Source of the DNA: JABMMZ01 sp044373665
GTDB lineage: Bacteria > Bacteroidota > Bacteroidia > NS11-12g > UBA955
Assembly (NCBI GenBank): GCA_044373665.1
Contig: JBIPNH010000076.1
Span: forward strand, 1-10,728
Direction: 5' to 3'
DNA length: 10,728 nucleotides
Of the stretch, positions 1 to 7,317 are shown one piece after another. Made by a program: the position numbers and the translations under genes. How positions within the stretch are numbered: the stretch's first letter is position 1; the number at the start of each line of letters is the position of its first letter. Under the pieces are notes generated by a model. That model had not been told where the DNA came from. It saw only the letters and a list, made by a program, of their open reading frames with translations, and made no database searches.

Positions 1-809
1 CCATCGCCTCCATTACTAACATAGTTTGTTCCTCTAGTTGCATCATTGTGTTGTAAAGCAATATTAGCACCTCTTCCAACTGTTGAGTATATATTCCATG
101 TTCTGTCTATCCCATCAGCAGAGGTAACTTCATCAGATGCAGATTGACTGTAATTCTTTACTTGAACAAAAAAGTTATCAGATGCAGATGGTGTTATCGT
201 TGCAGGTGTGAAATCAGAAGTGTTTCTTCCTACAGAGAAACTAAAGGCCGATGTAAATGCCTCCTTGGCTAAGAATCCCGTTCCGTTCGTTACAACGTAT
301 TTTGTTTCATTCGCATTAGTAACCGTTGCAGTACTTGATAATTCCAAATTATTACTTCCTAATAAAATGTGACCATTAACAAAATTTAAACCTGAAGTGA
401 TTCGAGTATTACTGTTTACTAAAGTCAAATTATTGGCGTTGTTTATTTCTACATTAATTAATGAGGGTTGAGCATCTCCTATTATTGAACTATTCCCTCC
501 TTGTAATGTTTGATCAACAGAGCCTGCAAACAGAATTTTTCCTGTACCTGCCTGAGTAGAATTGTTGCTTGCAAAAATTTCTGCACCTGCATCAATAGTA
601 GTATTTGCTCCCTGCATATTTAGGATTGACCCATCTTGAAAAAAAACTTGTGCATCTGCACCAATAGTTAAGTCTCCAAAAACAGTAATTGTTTCACTCG
701 GACCAATGTTTACAATGCCATTAAAAGAGTTTTGGGCCTGTGATTGTAGAATTGTTAAACCTAGGGCAAGACCCAAGATAATTGTAGATTTGAATTTGTG
801 TTTCATCAT
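1..809 (-). CDS. Secreted beta-rich surface protein, N-terminal part (3' end outside window)
   Basis: The minus strand is open from the paired ATG codons at 809/806 to the left edge (about 269 codons), so the C-terminus is missing. Residues 1-25 form a clear signal peptide: basic MMKHKFK, a hydrophobic core, and likely cleavage after the SQA before QN. The rest is low-complexity, Asn/Thr/Ser/Gly-rich sequence with repeated short hydrophobic strands, as in parallel-beta or adhesin-like surface proteins. Residues about 170-240 (YVVTNGTG, then FSFSVG, then RTWNIY) match a module in the 592-aa protein at 1430-3208 (FVQTNGTG, FTYPVG, ATWDIS), so the two are related. Proteins of this type in Bacteroidota usually end in a T9SS sorting domain, which cannot be seen here. 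An in-frame ATG at 842 (MNPSFINN...) lies inside the duplicated upstream sequence and is an alternative start. Function is unknown beyond likely surface location. Confidence 0.85.
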   Translation of the reverse strand, partial: MMKHKFKSTIILGLALGLTILQSQAQNSFNGIVNIGPSETITVFGDLTIGADAQVFFQDGSILNMQGANTTIDAGAEIFASNNSTQAGTGKILFAGSVDQTLQGGNSSIIGDAQPSLINVEINNANNLTLVNSNTRITSGLNFVNGHILLGSNNLELSSTATVTNANETKYVVTNGTGFLAKEAFTSAFSFSVGRNTSDFTPATITPSASDNFFVQVKNYSQSASDEVTSADGIDRTWNIYSTVGRGANIALQHNDATRGTNYVSNGGD

Positions 810-930
810 ATAATTTATATTATTTATAAAAGATGGATTCATGTTTTTTAAATAAAGCGCGAAATTATCCATAAATCAGACCCCCATTTTTTTATTGTAA
901 ACGATGTGGCCAACTATTTATCAAATGACC

Positions 931-947
931 ATTCAAATGATTTGAAT
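931..947. promoter_or_regulatory. Perfect palindrome, candidate operator (left copy)
   Basis: ATTCAAATGATTTGAAT has 7-bp arms around TGA. It lies about 90 bp upstream of the possible start at 842. TCAAATGA also occurs 12 bp to the left (921-928), giving a direct repeat. The other copy of the long repeat (6782-6798) keeps the core CAAATGATTTG but loses outer arm matches. This is a candidate protein-binding site; no binding partner is known. Confidence 0.35.
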
Positions 948-992
948 TAACCAATCTAGTTATCGAGCAGAATCAAAAAAAGGCGTTTTTAC

Positions 993-1006
993 AGTCAAAA
1001 AAGACT
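993..1006. promoter_or_regulatory. Inverted repeat AGTC-N6-GACT, candidate operator (left copy)
   Basis: AGTCAAAAAAGACT is an inverted repeat at the far end of the highly conserved 180-bp block. The equivalent site in the other copy (6844-6857) is AGTCAAAAATGACT, in which the single base change lengthens the arms to 5 bp. Its position, about 150 bp upstream of the possible start, suits an upstream activator or repressor site. Inference only. Confidence 0.35.
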
Positions 1007-1400
1007 ACATGAATGGGTTAAAACATCATTTGCCTTTTTCTGAAATAAAGACATATTGTACTATTGTAAATTTACTGAAAAATTAAAAAATAGCAATCTT
1101 TTTAAACAATACTACTATTTAACTCATGACTTTATTATCAATATTACTATCTAATAAAGTACAATACTATAAATAAGTAGTTAAAATAGACCTAAAAATG
1201 TTGAGTGAAAAAAATAAATGTTTTCATCAAAAAAACATCAGTCATAAATGGGTAAAATGAAGCTAAAAATAACCCTTATTCTTGGCCATTATGTTTTGTA
1301 AAAAAAGGGATTCGTTTGTGAAAAGGGTATTTTGAATATTTTGTCATTTATTAACGACTTCAATGCCGCAATACGTTCCTAGAAACAATATTATCAAATC

Positions 1401-1428
1401 GTCGGCCTTTTTCTATAGGCACACCGAC
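1401..1428 (-). terminator. Hairpin just after the surface operon
   Basis: On the minus strand, directly after the stop codon at 1430-1432, GTCG and GCCT pair with AGGC and CGAC around an 8-base loop, with a 4-base bulge (GTGT) on the 5' arm. This gives 8 bp of mostly G/C pairs. There is no long T tract after it (GATTTGAT follows), so it is a weak intrinsic terminator or a 3'-end stabilising hairpin. Confidence 0.4.
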
Positions 1429-1429
1429 C

Positions 1430-3208
1430 CTATTGTATTATAAATGAAAAAGAGATTGTTGGTAGTTTTAAACGGTAGATACCGGCAGGTAAACCCAAAA
1501 TAGAAATACTTTGAAGGGGGCGATCATTGATGGTGCCGGTGCGAATTCGGCGACCTGTTATATCTAAAATCTCCCATGATACTCCTGTTTGAGCGCCTTG
1601 AATGTGAAGGTCTTCTGCGGTAGGATTTGGATATAAACTTACCGAAGTAGCCGAAAGGGGGCAATGGGCAGCAATGGTTTGGAAGTATGTATACTCGCCA
1701 TCTAAATCTACCTGCTTTAAGCGGTAGTATTTTGTGGTTTGGCTAGGCTTGGAGTCCACAACCTCCGGATATTGGTATGTGGAAGAATGAAAGCCCAACG
1801 CCGGAATGGTTTTAAGGTTAGTCCAATGAAGCATGTCATCGGAGCTTTGAAGCTCAAAATAATCGGAGTTTATTTCAGAGGCCGTTGCCCATCGTAGAAC
1901 CCTACTACCCTGAGGATTACATTCGGCAGTAAAGTAAAGCAACTTGATAGGCAGTGGTGTATTATGGTCGCCAATTGCAAACTGTGAAAAAGTTCCCGTA
2001 TATCCATTGTGGTTCATTATTTTAGTAGAACTACCCGTTACCGAATTTGATGTATTTACCGCAAAATTCCAATCAGTTCCGTTGTGGCGGTTTAAACTGA
2101 AATTTGCTATACTGTTTCGCTCTTGACTACTTTCCCATTGAAATACAAAGTCTACTCCAGAACCAGTGTTTGAATTTGTTTTGCTTATATCCCAAGTTGC
2201 GTTTACATGAGGATCAGCTACTTGCCTTCCCCATGTGCCGTTAACCAATACCTCGTCTCTTACTTTTACAGAAAAAACATCCGATGCCGAATTGTTGTTT
2301 ACAATCGTTACTGGATTGTAATTGGCGTTTCCTACGGGGTAAGTGAAGGAACCCGCTGCTACAATACTGCGAAGTAGAGTACCGGTTCCGTTGGTTTGAA
2401 CGAAGTTATTAGCATTCGCTCCGACCAACGTTCCTGTTGGCGTTAAATTAAAATTGCCAAGCACTATCTTTTTATTAGCTCCATTAAAATTGAAGCTAAA
2501 CACGGTGCGGTTTTGGTCTAATATAGGGTTATGCCCATTGTTGTTAGGTTCCATTGCCAGGCGTGCAGAAGTGCTTGGGACAGCGGTGTTGGGAAACCAG
2601 TTAAGTGGGTCGTTCCAAGCGGTGGGTGAAGATCCGCCACCGCCAACCCAAAACACTTGACCGCTTAGGGTGCCAATACCATCAACACCATCGGCCATGG
2701 CATCCTGCCGGCCGCTGCCACCGGCATTAACGGAATAGACCGTAAATGCGGTGCTAGTCGCACTGGTGCTAGATGCACCCGATGCCAGCAATTGGTAGCC
2801 GCTGCCCAGTGCGCTGACCGATAAACCGGTAAAGGTTGCCACCCCGTTGTTGGGTGTTTGGGTAGTGGTTCCGTTTAAAGTGGCCGAGCCCGGGTTGGTT
2901 TGGAAGGTTAGGGCTACATTCCCCGTTTCAAAATAAGCTAGCTGCCCATTGGCTGTGCGGTATTCCAGGGTGAGGGTGTTTAGGTTTTGGCTGATTTCAA
3001 ACATATCGCCCACTCCTACGGTGAAAACCAAAGAAGAAGTTACTGCTGCGACTCCGTCATTGAGTTGAAGCACCTTAGTGCTGCTGAGGGCATCTTGCCG
3101 ACCTGAACTACCTTCAAATTGGCCCTTGGCATTGGAGAACAGCATAATGAACATGCTGATGAACAGGAATCTTATTATAATGAAATTACTTGGTTTTATT
3201 TGTCTCAT
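1430..3208 (-). CDS. T9SS-exported surface protein with Ig-like region and C-terminal sorting domain (592 aa)
   Basis: Likely exported to the cell surface by type IX secretion. Residues 1-30 are a signal peptide (RQIK, a long hydrophobic stretch, NAKGQ). Residues about 50-157 look like a bacterial Ig/invasin-type domain (GSATLNGTTT, then NGVATFTGLS). The short motif GRQDA occurs twice, at 36-40 (GSSGRQDA) and 166-170 (GGSGRQDA), flanking it. Residues about 265-345 hold the module shared with the left-edge protein. LPIKLLYFTAE (419-429) followed by ATASEINSDYFELQSS (441-456) is the usual penultimate module of T9SS cargo. The C-terminus (SLYPNPTAEDLHI, WEILDITGRR, GLPAGIYRLKL) is a type A T9SS sorting domain. 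The ATG is 11 bp after the stop of the 1157-aa gene, so the two are probably co-transcribed. Ligand or substrate is unknown; no catalytic domain is visible. Confidence 0.92.
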   Translation of the reverse strand: MRQIKPSNFIIIRFLFISMFIMLFSNAKGQFEGSSGRQDALSSTKVLQLNDGVAAVTSSLVFTVGVGDMFEISQNLNTLTLEYRTANGQLAYFETGNVALTFQTNPGSATLNGTTTQTPNNGVATFTGLSVSALGSGYQLLASGASSTSATSTAFTVYSVNAGGSGRQDAMADGVDGIGTLSGQVFWVGGGGSSPTAWNDPLNWFPNTAVPSTSARLAMEPNNNGHNPILDQNRTVFSFNFNGANKKIVLGNFNLTPTGTLVGANANNFVQTNGTGTLLRSIVAAGSFTYPVGNANYNPVTIVNNNSASDVFSVKVRDEVLVNGTWGRQVADPHVNATWDISKTNSNTGSGVDFVFQWESSQERNSIANFSLNRHNGTDWNFAVNTSNSVTGSSTKIMNHNGYTGTFSQFAIGDHNTPLPIKLLYFTAECNPQGSRVLRWATASEINSDYFELQSSDDMLHWTNLKTIPALGFHSSTYQYPEVVDSKPSQTTKYYRLKQVDLDGEYTYFQTIAAHCPLSATSVSLYPNPTAEDLHIQGAQTGVSWEILDITGRRIRTGTINDRPLQSISILGLPAGIYRLKLPTISFSFIIQ

Positions 3209-3219
3209 TGATTTAAAAG

Positions 3220-6200
3220 TTAAGGCATCGCGTATCTGATGATGATGATGCCGGAGGCGCCGTTACCACTATACGTAGAACCACCGTTAATACCGCCACC
3301 GCCTGTGTTGGCAATAGCACTAGTCGTAACACCACCAATCAGCCCGCCGCCGCCATCAACGGCATTGGCAAAACCGGACCAACCGACGCCGCTGCCGCCG
3401 CCGGCACGCCCAATGGATACCCCGGTGATTGAAGATGTCATTCCGGCGCCGCCTGCGAGTGTAGTGGCTGCAGCGCCAGCACCGCCGCCGCCGCCGCCTC
3501 TGGTGCCAGCAACGCCTGAGGCGCCATTGTTTCCTTGTGATGGAGAAGCTGATGGCGTATTTCCTGCCCCGCCAGGGGCGCTGGAGCTCCCATCGGCACC
3601 GCCGCCACCGCCCGAACCACCGTTACCACCGCCGTATGATCCACCCCAGGGATTAGCGGAGCCGCCCCCGCCGCCGCCGGCTGATTGAATCCCCGCAAAG
3701 CTTGACGCACTACCCGCACCACCAGGGACGTTAGAGGCTGACGTACCGATACCACCAGCGCCAACAATAATTGCATAATTCTGAGGAGTAAGGTTAATTG
3801 ATCCTTCTCTGTATCCACCCGCGCCACCGCCAGCGCCATATCCACTGCCACCGCCACCGCCCCCAGCAATAACCAAATACTCCACATTTGAGATTGATAC
3901 AAATGGTACGAAAGCGGAAGTTCCAACGGTAGTGAATGAATGTACCACATAAGCCACCCCATTGGTACCATTGGTTCCGTTTCCAATGAATGAAGTAATG
4001 GTTCCACCGGATGCCAAAATGGTTGGAATTGAAGTAGAAACGATGTAAATGGGCAATTGCGTTTCGGATCCCGAGCCACAGGCATTTGCGTCAGCACAAT
4101 AGATTACACCGCGCGTTGACGAATTTGGACCTGTGATACTCAAGGAGCCGGCTCCCTGTCCACTATTTATGGTAAACGCTGAACTTAAGGACCAAAGGTA
4201 ATTGGTTCCTCCGCTGGCGGTATAGGTTTGATTTGGATTTGATGTGTTGAATAATGCAGTCCCACTCAGGGTAATGCTTGTGCTCGGTGCCGTACACTGT
4301 ACCGTTCGCACACCCCTAAAACCATATCCAGCCGCTCGTGTAGCATCCACCACATTGGCGCGCATGCGGTCTGAAGTGCGTAATCTTGCCAGAACTGTGT
4401 TCCAAGCCCCGCCGCGGAAACCGGCGCCAGCGCTTGTACTTGATGGCCAGTTTGAGGCATCCGCATCTCCACCTGATGTTAAGGAGCCATTGCCATGCAG
4501 TCCCGTAAACAATCTGCCGGTAGAGGAACCAATGTTCACTACCCGTTCTTCCAAATTGCCACTTAAATCAAGAATGCCAAATAGACTGCCGCCTGCTGCG
4601 GTTCTGCCCGTACCTGATTTGGCAAAGGACCCAGTACGAAGTGGACCACCAATGGCACTGCTGCCGTAAATGGCATTTCCTGTACTTACTATTTCATTAT
4701 TGACTCCGCTGTTGCTGAGCGAAGCAGCTGCAGTGGCCGAGTTGCTGCCCCAGGCGTATTCGCTTATCGCATTGCCACGGGAACCGCGGGCCGCTTTTTC
4801 ATATTCCAATTCGCTCATGGGGCGTAGGCCTGCCCAATCCATGTAGGCAGAACCGTCGGTCCAGCTTAAAAAATTACAAGCAATCCAGCCTCCATCGCCA
4901 GCCTCGCCTCCGGTTCCATTTCCATTAAAATCGCAATAGAAGGTTAAGGGGTTTGAGGTATGAATGCTGGCATCGCAGCGGATTCCGTTGCGGCTGCTGA
5001 TAGATGAAGTATTGGACATCACATAGCGGTTGCTTACCGAGGTAGTACCTGCCGCAAGAGCCGTAGCAACACGGCCTGCCTGCTGAGCGCGGGTAAGGGT
5101 GTTGAGAAAATTTACATATTGCTGCTGAGAAATTTCAGTTTTCATGCAGTAGAATGCCTTGTGACCTTTTGGGAAATTGGCTCCCAAAGATTGTGTAGTT
5201 CCAGAGTTAAAGTCATCGGCAGTGGTTTGGCCGGGGGTTTGGCTTACCAAATTTCCCGATGCCGTGCCACCTAAGGTAATGGCCGATTCCGAGCCCATGC
5301 GCATTGCAAGGCTTTCGGTGGCGCTGCGCAAATGCCCCAACAGGTCGTGAGCGGCGTGCGCAAATTCCGTAGCCGGCCGGGCTACTCCTTTGGTGATGCG
5401 GACGTGGGAGATGTGGCCAGCCCAATCGTCGTATCCACCAGCATAATATTGTTCACCTAATTGCAAATACTTATCATACGACCCCATGGAATGAAGATTT
5501 CCGCTTCGGGTGGTTGTAAACGCCTGGCTGCCATTTACATAGCCCGTTAAAGTACTTCCGGAACGGGTTATGGCGATGTGGTGCCAAGTGTTGGCAGCGA
5601 TGGTGCCGCCGGTTAAATTTAACGTTGGGCTAGACGAATTGTCATACGTATAAAGTTGTAGTTGGGTCGATGTCCTTAATGCCCAGCCTTCTGCAGCAAA
5701 CGGTCCACCATTATAAGACATGACTGATCCCCCGCCTGTCCCGTCCGGTCGCACATACAATTCAATGGTAAAATCGCCACTGCCAAAATTAAAATCGGCA
5801 TCGTTGACGGCTCCAATGCGCAGGTTGTCGTTGTTGCCATCAAAATAAACGGAAGACCCGCCGAACTTGGCTTGGGCGGTGCTGTAAGCGGTATTTCCAG
5901 TTCGAGTAATGGCATTGGCTGCAGCCGATTCATCAGTAAATGTAGTGCCGGCATTGGCACCGTTTCCAGTCAACTGAAAAGTTACACTGCCAGAACTTAT
6001 ATCGTTTGCAAGGGGATTGATGGGCGAACTTTCACCGGCATCAAAACCACCCTGGGGTACGTATGCCATTTCAATAGCAAATACTTTAACCTCGACCAAA
6101 GCATTGTCGTTCAGTCCGTTGGCGCCGTAATTCCAGCGAAGCTGAAGGGCGGTGTTCGAAATGTTGCCGGTGCCGGCGGCGTTTCTGTAAAAGAAACAGC

Positions 6201-6693
6201 CCATGGCTGGGTTGGTGGTCGCATTGAACGCCGTACCTGGAGTCAGTAAGCCCGCTTCTATATCGAGGGTGGTACCGCTGCCGTCGTCGTGACCAGTATT
6301 GTTTAAATTAGCATGAGTCCAATTGCCTCCATTCACTCGGTATTTAACAAAGACCCAAGCGGCGTCCCAGTTATTTGTACCCGTGCTGTAACCCAGTCGC
6401 CAAGAATTTTCCCAACTCAAATCAAACTGGACCAAGGCGAAATTGAGGGCGCTGTTGGTGCCATTACTGGTATTTTGCCCTGTGAGGGTGGTGTTTGAAA
6501 CAGCGATGTTACTGGCCAGTGCTTGCTGCAAAAAACTAATGAAAGTAACAGCAAAAATGAGAAAAAATTTTATTGTTGGTTTGTAAGCTTTTAACAATTG
6601 TGCTATTTTCAATCTCCAAAAAAGAGATTGAACATGATTGAATAAATATTTCATTTTTTGTAATTTGTATTCTTTAGTGGAAGATGGATTCAT
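3220..6693 (-). CDS. Large multidomain surface protein: LamG, FGE/SUMF1-like fold, Ig-like, Gly-rich tail (1157 aa)
   Basis: First gene of the operon. A hydrophobic export signal lies at about residues 41-60 (IKFFLIFAVTF...ALA), after an unusually long basic N-terminus. M14 (position 6654, preceded by an A-rich stretch) is an alternative start. Residues 61-215 resemble the N-terminal beta domain of Bacteroidota SUMF1/EgtB/PvdO-like proteins (NWDAAWVFVKYRV, then VFAIEMAYVPQGGF). Residues about 235-445 are a LamG/concanavalin-like domain (SVYFDGNNDNL, FGSGDFTIELYVRP, TWHHIAITRSG). The FGE-sulfatase-like fold continues at about 500-797 (AFYCMKTEISQQQYVNFLN, LRPMSELEYEKAARG, GILDLSGNLEE, FRGGAWN, GYGFRGVR). 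No cysteine lies where FGE has its catalytic pair, so enzyme activity is unlikely. Residues 801-890 are Ig-like. Residues about 935-1157 are a Gly-rich domain (VEYLVIAGGGGGG, IIVGAGG, GASGIIIIRY). No T9SS sorting domain is seen. Confidence 0.9.
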   Translation of the reverse strand: MNPSSTKEYKLQKMKYLFNHVQSLFWRLKIAQLLKAYKPTIKFFLIFAVTFISFLQQALASNIAVSNTTLTGQNTSNGTNSALNFALVQFDLSWENSWRLGYSTGTNNWDAAWVFVKYRVNGGNWTHANLNNTGHDDGSGTTLDIEAGLLTPGTAFNATTNPAMGCFFYRNAAGTGNISNTALQLRWNYGANGLNDNALVEVKVFAIEMAYVPQGGFDAGESSPINPLANDISSGSVTFQLTGNGANAGTTFTDESAAANAITRTGNTAYSTAQAKFGGSSVYFDGNNDNLRIGAVNDADFNFGSGDFTIELYVRPDGTGGGSVMSYNGGPFAAEGWALRTSTQLQLYTYDNSSSPTLNLTGGTIAANTWHHIAITRSGSTLTGYVNGSQAFTTTRSGNLHSMGSYDKYLQLGEQYYAGGYDDWAGHISHVRITKGVARPATEFAHAAHDLLGHLRSATESLAMRMGSESAITLGGTASGNLVSQTPGQTTADDFNSGTTQSLGANFPKGHKAFYCMKTEISQQQYVNFLNTLTRAQQAGRVATALAAGTTSVSNRYVMSNTSSISSRNGIRCDASIHTSNPLTFYCDFNGNGTGGEAGDGGWIACNFLSWTDGSAYMDWAGLRPMSELEYEKAARGSRGNAISEYAWGSNSATAAASLSNSGVNNEIVSTGNAIYGSSAIGGPLRTGSFAKSGTGRTAAGGSLFGILDLSGNLEERVVNIGSSTGRLFTGLHGNGSLTSGGDADASNWPSSTSAGAGFRGGAWNTVLARLRTSDRMRANVVDATRAAGYGFRGVRTVQCTAPSTSITLSGTALFNTSNPNQTYTASGGTNYLWSLSSAFTINSGQGAGSLSITGPNSSTRGVIYCADANACGSGSETQLPIYIVSTSIPTILASGGTITSFIGNGTNGTNGVAYVVHSFTTVGTSAFVPFVSISNVEYLVIAGGGGGGSGYGAGGGAGGYREGSINLTPQNYAIIVGAGGIGTSASNVPGGAGSASSFAGIQSAGGGGGGSANPWGGSYGGGNGGSGGGGGADGSSSAPGGAGNTPSASPSQGNNGASGVAGTRGGGGGGAGAAATTLAGGAGMTSSITGVSIGRAGGGSGVGWSGFANAVDGGGGLIGGVTTSAIANTGGGGINGGSTYSGNGASGIIIIRYAMP

Positions 6694-6781
6694 GTTTTTT
6701 AAATAAAGCGCGAAATTATCAATAAAACAGACCCCTATTTTTTTATTGTAAACGATGTGGCCAACTATTTATCAAATGACC

Positions 6782-6798
6782 ATGCAAATGATTTGAAA
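6782..6798. promoter_or_regulatory. Degenerate palindrome, counterpart of 931-947
   Basis: ATGCAAATGATTTGAAA keeps the inner CAAA-TGA-TTTG of the left copy's palindrome, but only one outer pair remains. If the site is functional, this copy should bind more weakly. Confidence 0.25.
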
Positions 6799-6843
6799 TA
6801 GCCTATCTAGTTATCGAGCAGTATCAAAAAAAGGCGTTTTTAC

Positions 6844-6857
6844 AGTCAAAAATGACT
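6844..6857. promoter_or_regulatory. Inverted repeat AGTCA-N4-TGACT, candidate operator (right copy)
   Basis: AGTCAAAAATGACT has perfect 5-bp arms. It lies about 150 bp upstream of the 1157-aa gene start, in the same place as the site at 993-1006 in the left copy. Conservation of dyad symmetry in both copies supports a regulatory role. The binding protein is unknown; the adjacent response regulators are the natural candidates. Confidence 0.35.
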
Positions 6858-7133
6858 ACATAATGGGGTATAAAAAACAATTATTCCTTAAAAAACCTCA
6901 TATTATACTATTATTAACCCATTAAACAGTATCAAACAATTATACACTTGTACACACTATTAATACATTTATCATTAATTAATACACCATCATCACATTA
7001 TAAGTAGTGCAATATTTTAAATTACACATTAAAATAGAGCAAAAAAACTGTAAAATTAAAAAAAACGATGTTTTCATCAAAAAACAATAGTCAAAAAAGG
7101 TTAAAAAGAAGCTAAAAATACCCCTATTTAAAA

Positions 7134-7156
7134 TCACTTGATAAATAGTTAGCTAC
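7134..7156. repeat. Inverted copy of the block A element, facing the regulator genes
   Basis: These 23 bases match the reverse complement of 6757-6779 at 20 of 23 positions (core TTGATAAATAGTT). The likeness continues, with a short gap, into an A-run followed by GGGG on each side (7166-7177 compared with the reverse complement of about 6730-6745). The same element therefore points towards the surface operon in block A and towards the response-regulator genes here. In the left repeat copy the equivalent inverted element is degraded (CTTGGCCATTATG near 1281-1293). Confidence 0.6.
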
Positions 7157-7317
7157 TTAAATTAGAAAAAAAGGGGGATTCGTTAACTAGATGGTCACTT
7201 TGAGTGGTTTTGTCATTTATTGAGTAGTAAATCTAATTAAATTCGAAACAAATTACTATTACATTAATTATAATTTATTGAGAAAAAATAAACGACAATT
7301 AAACAAACACTAAACAA

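Larger units (their letters stand above)
831..1352. repeat. Diverged long direct repeat, left copy (upstream control region of the left-edge gene)
   Basis: This intergenic stretch matches 6682-7220 in the same orientation. Bases 831-1010 align without gaps to 6682-6861 with about 9 mismatches in 180 by eye. The middle (about 1011-1180) is AT-rich and poorly conserved. Two further blocks resume similarity: about 1180-1280 (ATGTTTTCATCAA at 1218-1230, then AAGCTAAAAATA) and about 1300-1352 (poly-A, GGG, ATTCGTT, then TTTGTCATTTATT). Both copies lie directly upstream of a minus-strand surface-protein gene, and the best-conserved part is next to the start. I see no gene in it and no clear match to the phylum's TAnnTTTG promoter element, although TAATTTCG near 865-872 on the minus strand is close. 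Confidence 0.9.
6682..7220. repeat. Diverged long direct repeat, right copy (divergent control region)
   Basis: This is the partner of 831-1352. It fills most of the 624-bp gap between the surface operon (-) and the response-regulator genes (+). Block A (6682-6861) is the near-identical part and includes the first codons of the 1157-aa gene (MNPS). Block B (about 7030-7130) and block C (about 7165-7220) are less conserved. The middle, about 6870-7020, is AT-rich and rich in ATTA/TAAT runs, with no gene. From 7221 to the ATG at 7318 the sequence is AT-rich with an A-rich leader (AAACACTAAACAA) and no Shine-Dalgarno sequence; I see no confident promoter there. Confidence 0.9.

Noticed and set aside
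3239..3688. Proline-rich open frame on the plus strand (149 aa)
   Set aside because: It is the antisense shadow of the Gly-rich tail of the 1157-aa protein: GGN codons read as CCN on the other strand. It has no start context of its own.
4260..4450. Variable region of a diversity-generating retroelement in the C-type-lectin-like end of the FGE-like domain (FRGGAWN...GFRGVR)
   Set aside because: The place and fold fit, but the segment lacks the run of Asn/AAY codons typical of such regions, and no template repeat or reverse transcriptase is in the window.
3220..6693. Active formylglycine-generating enzyme
   Set aside because: No cysteines are present in the stretch that carries the FGE catalytic pair (about 761-799), and no sulfatase gene is nearby.
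831..7220. Composite transposon flanked by the long direct repeats
   Set aside because: The repeats contain no transposase, terminal inverted repeats or target duplications. Each copy sits at a gene start, which fits duplicated control DNA better.
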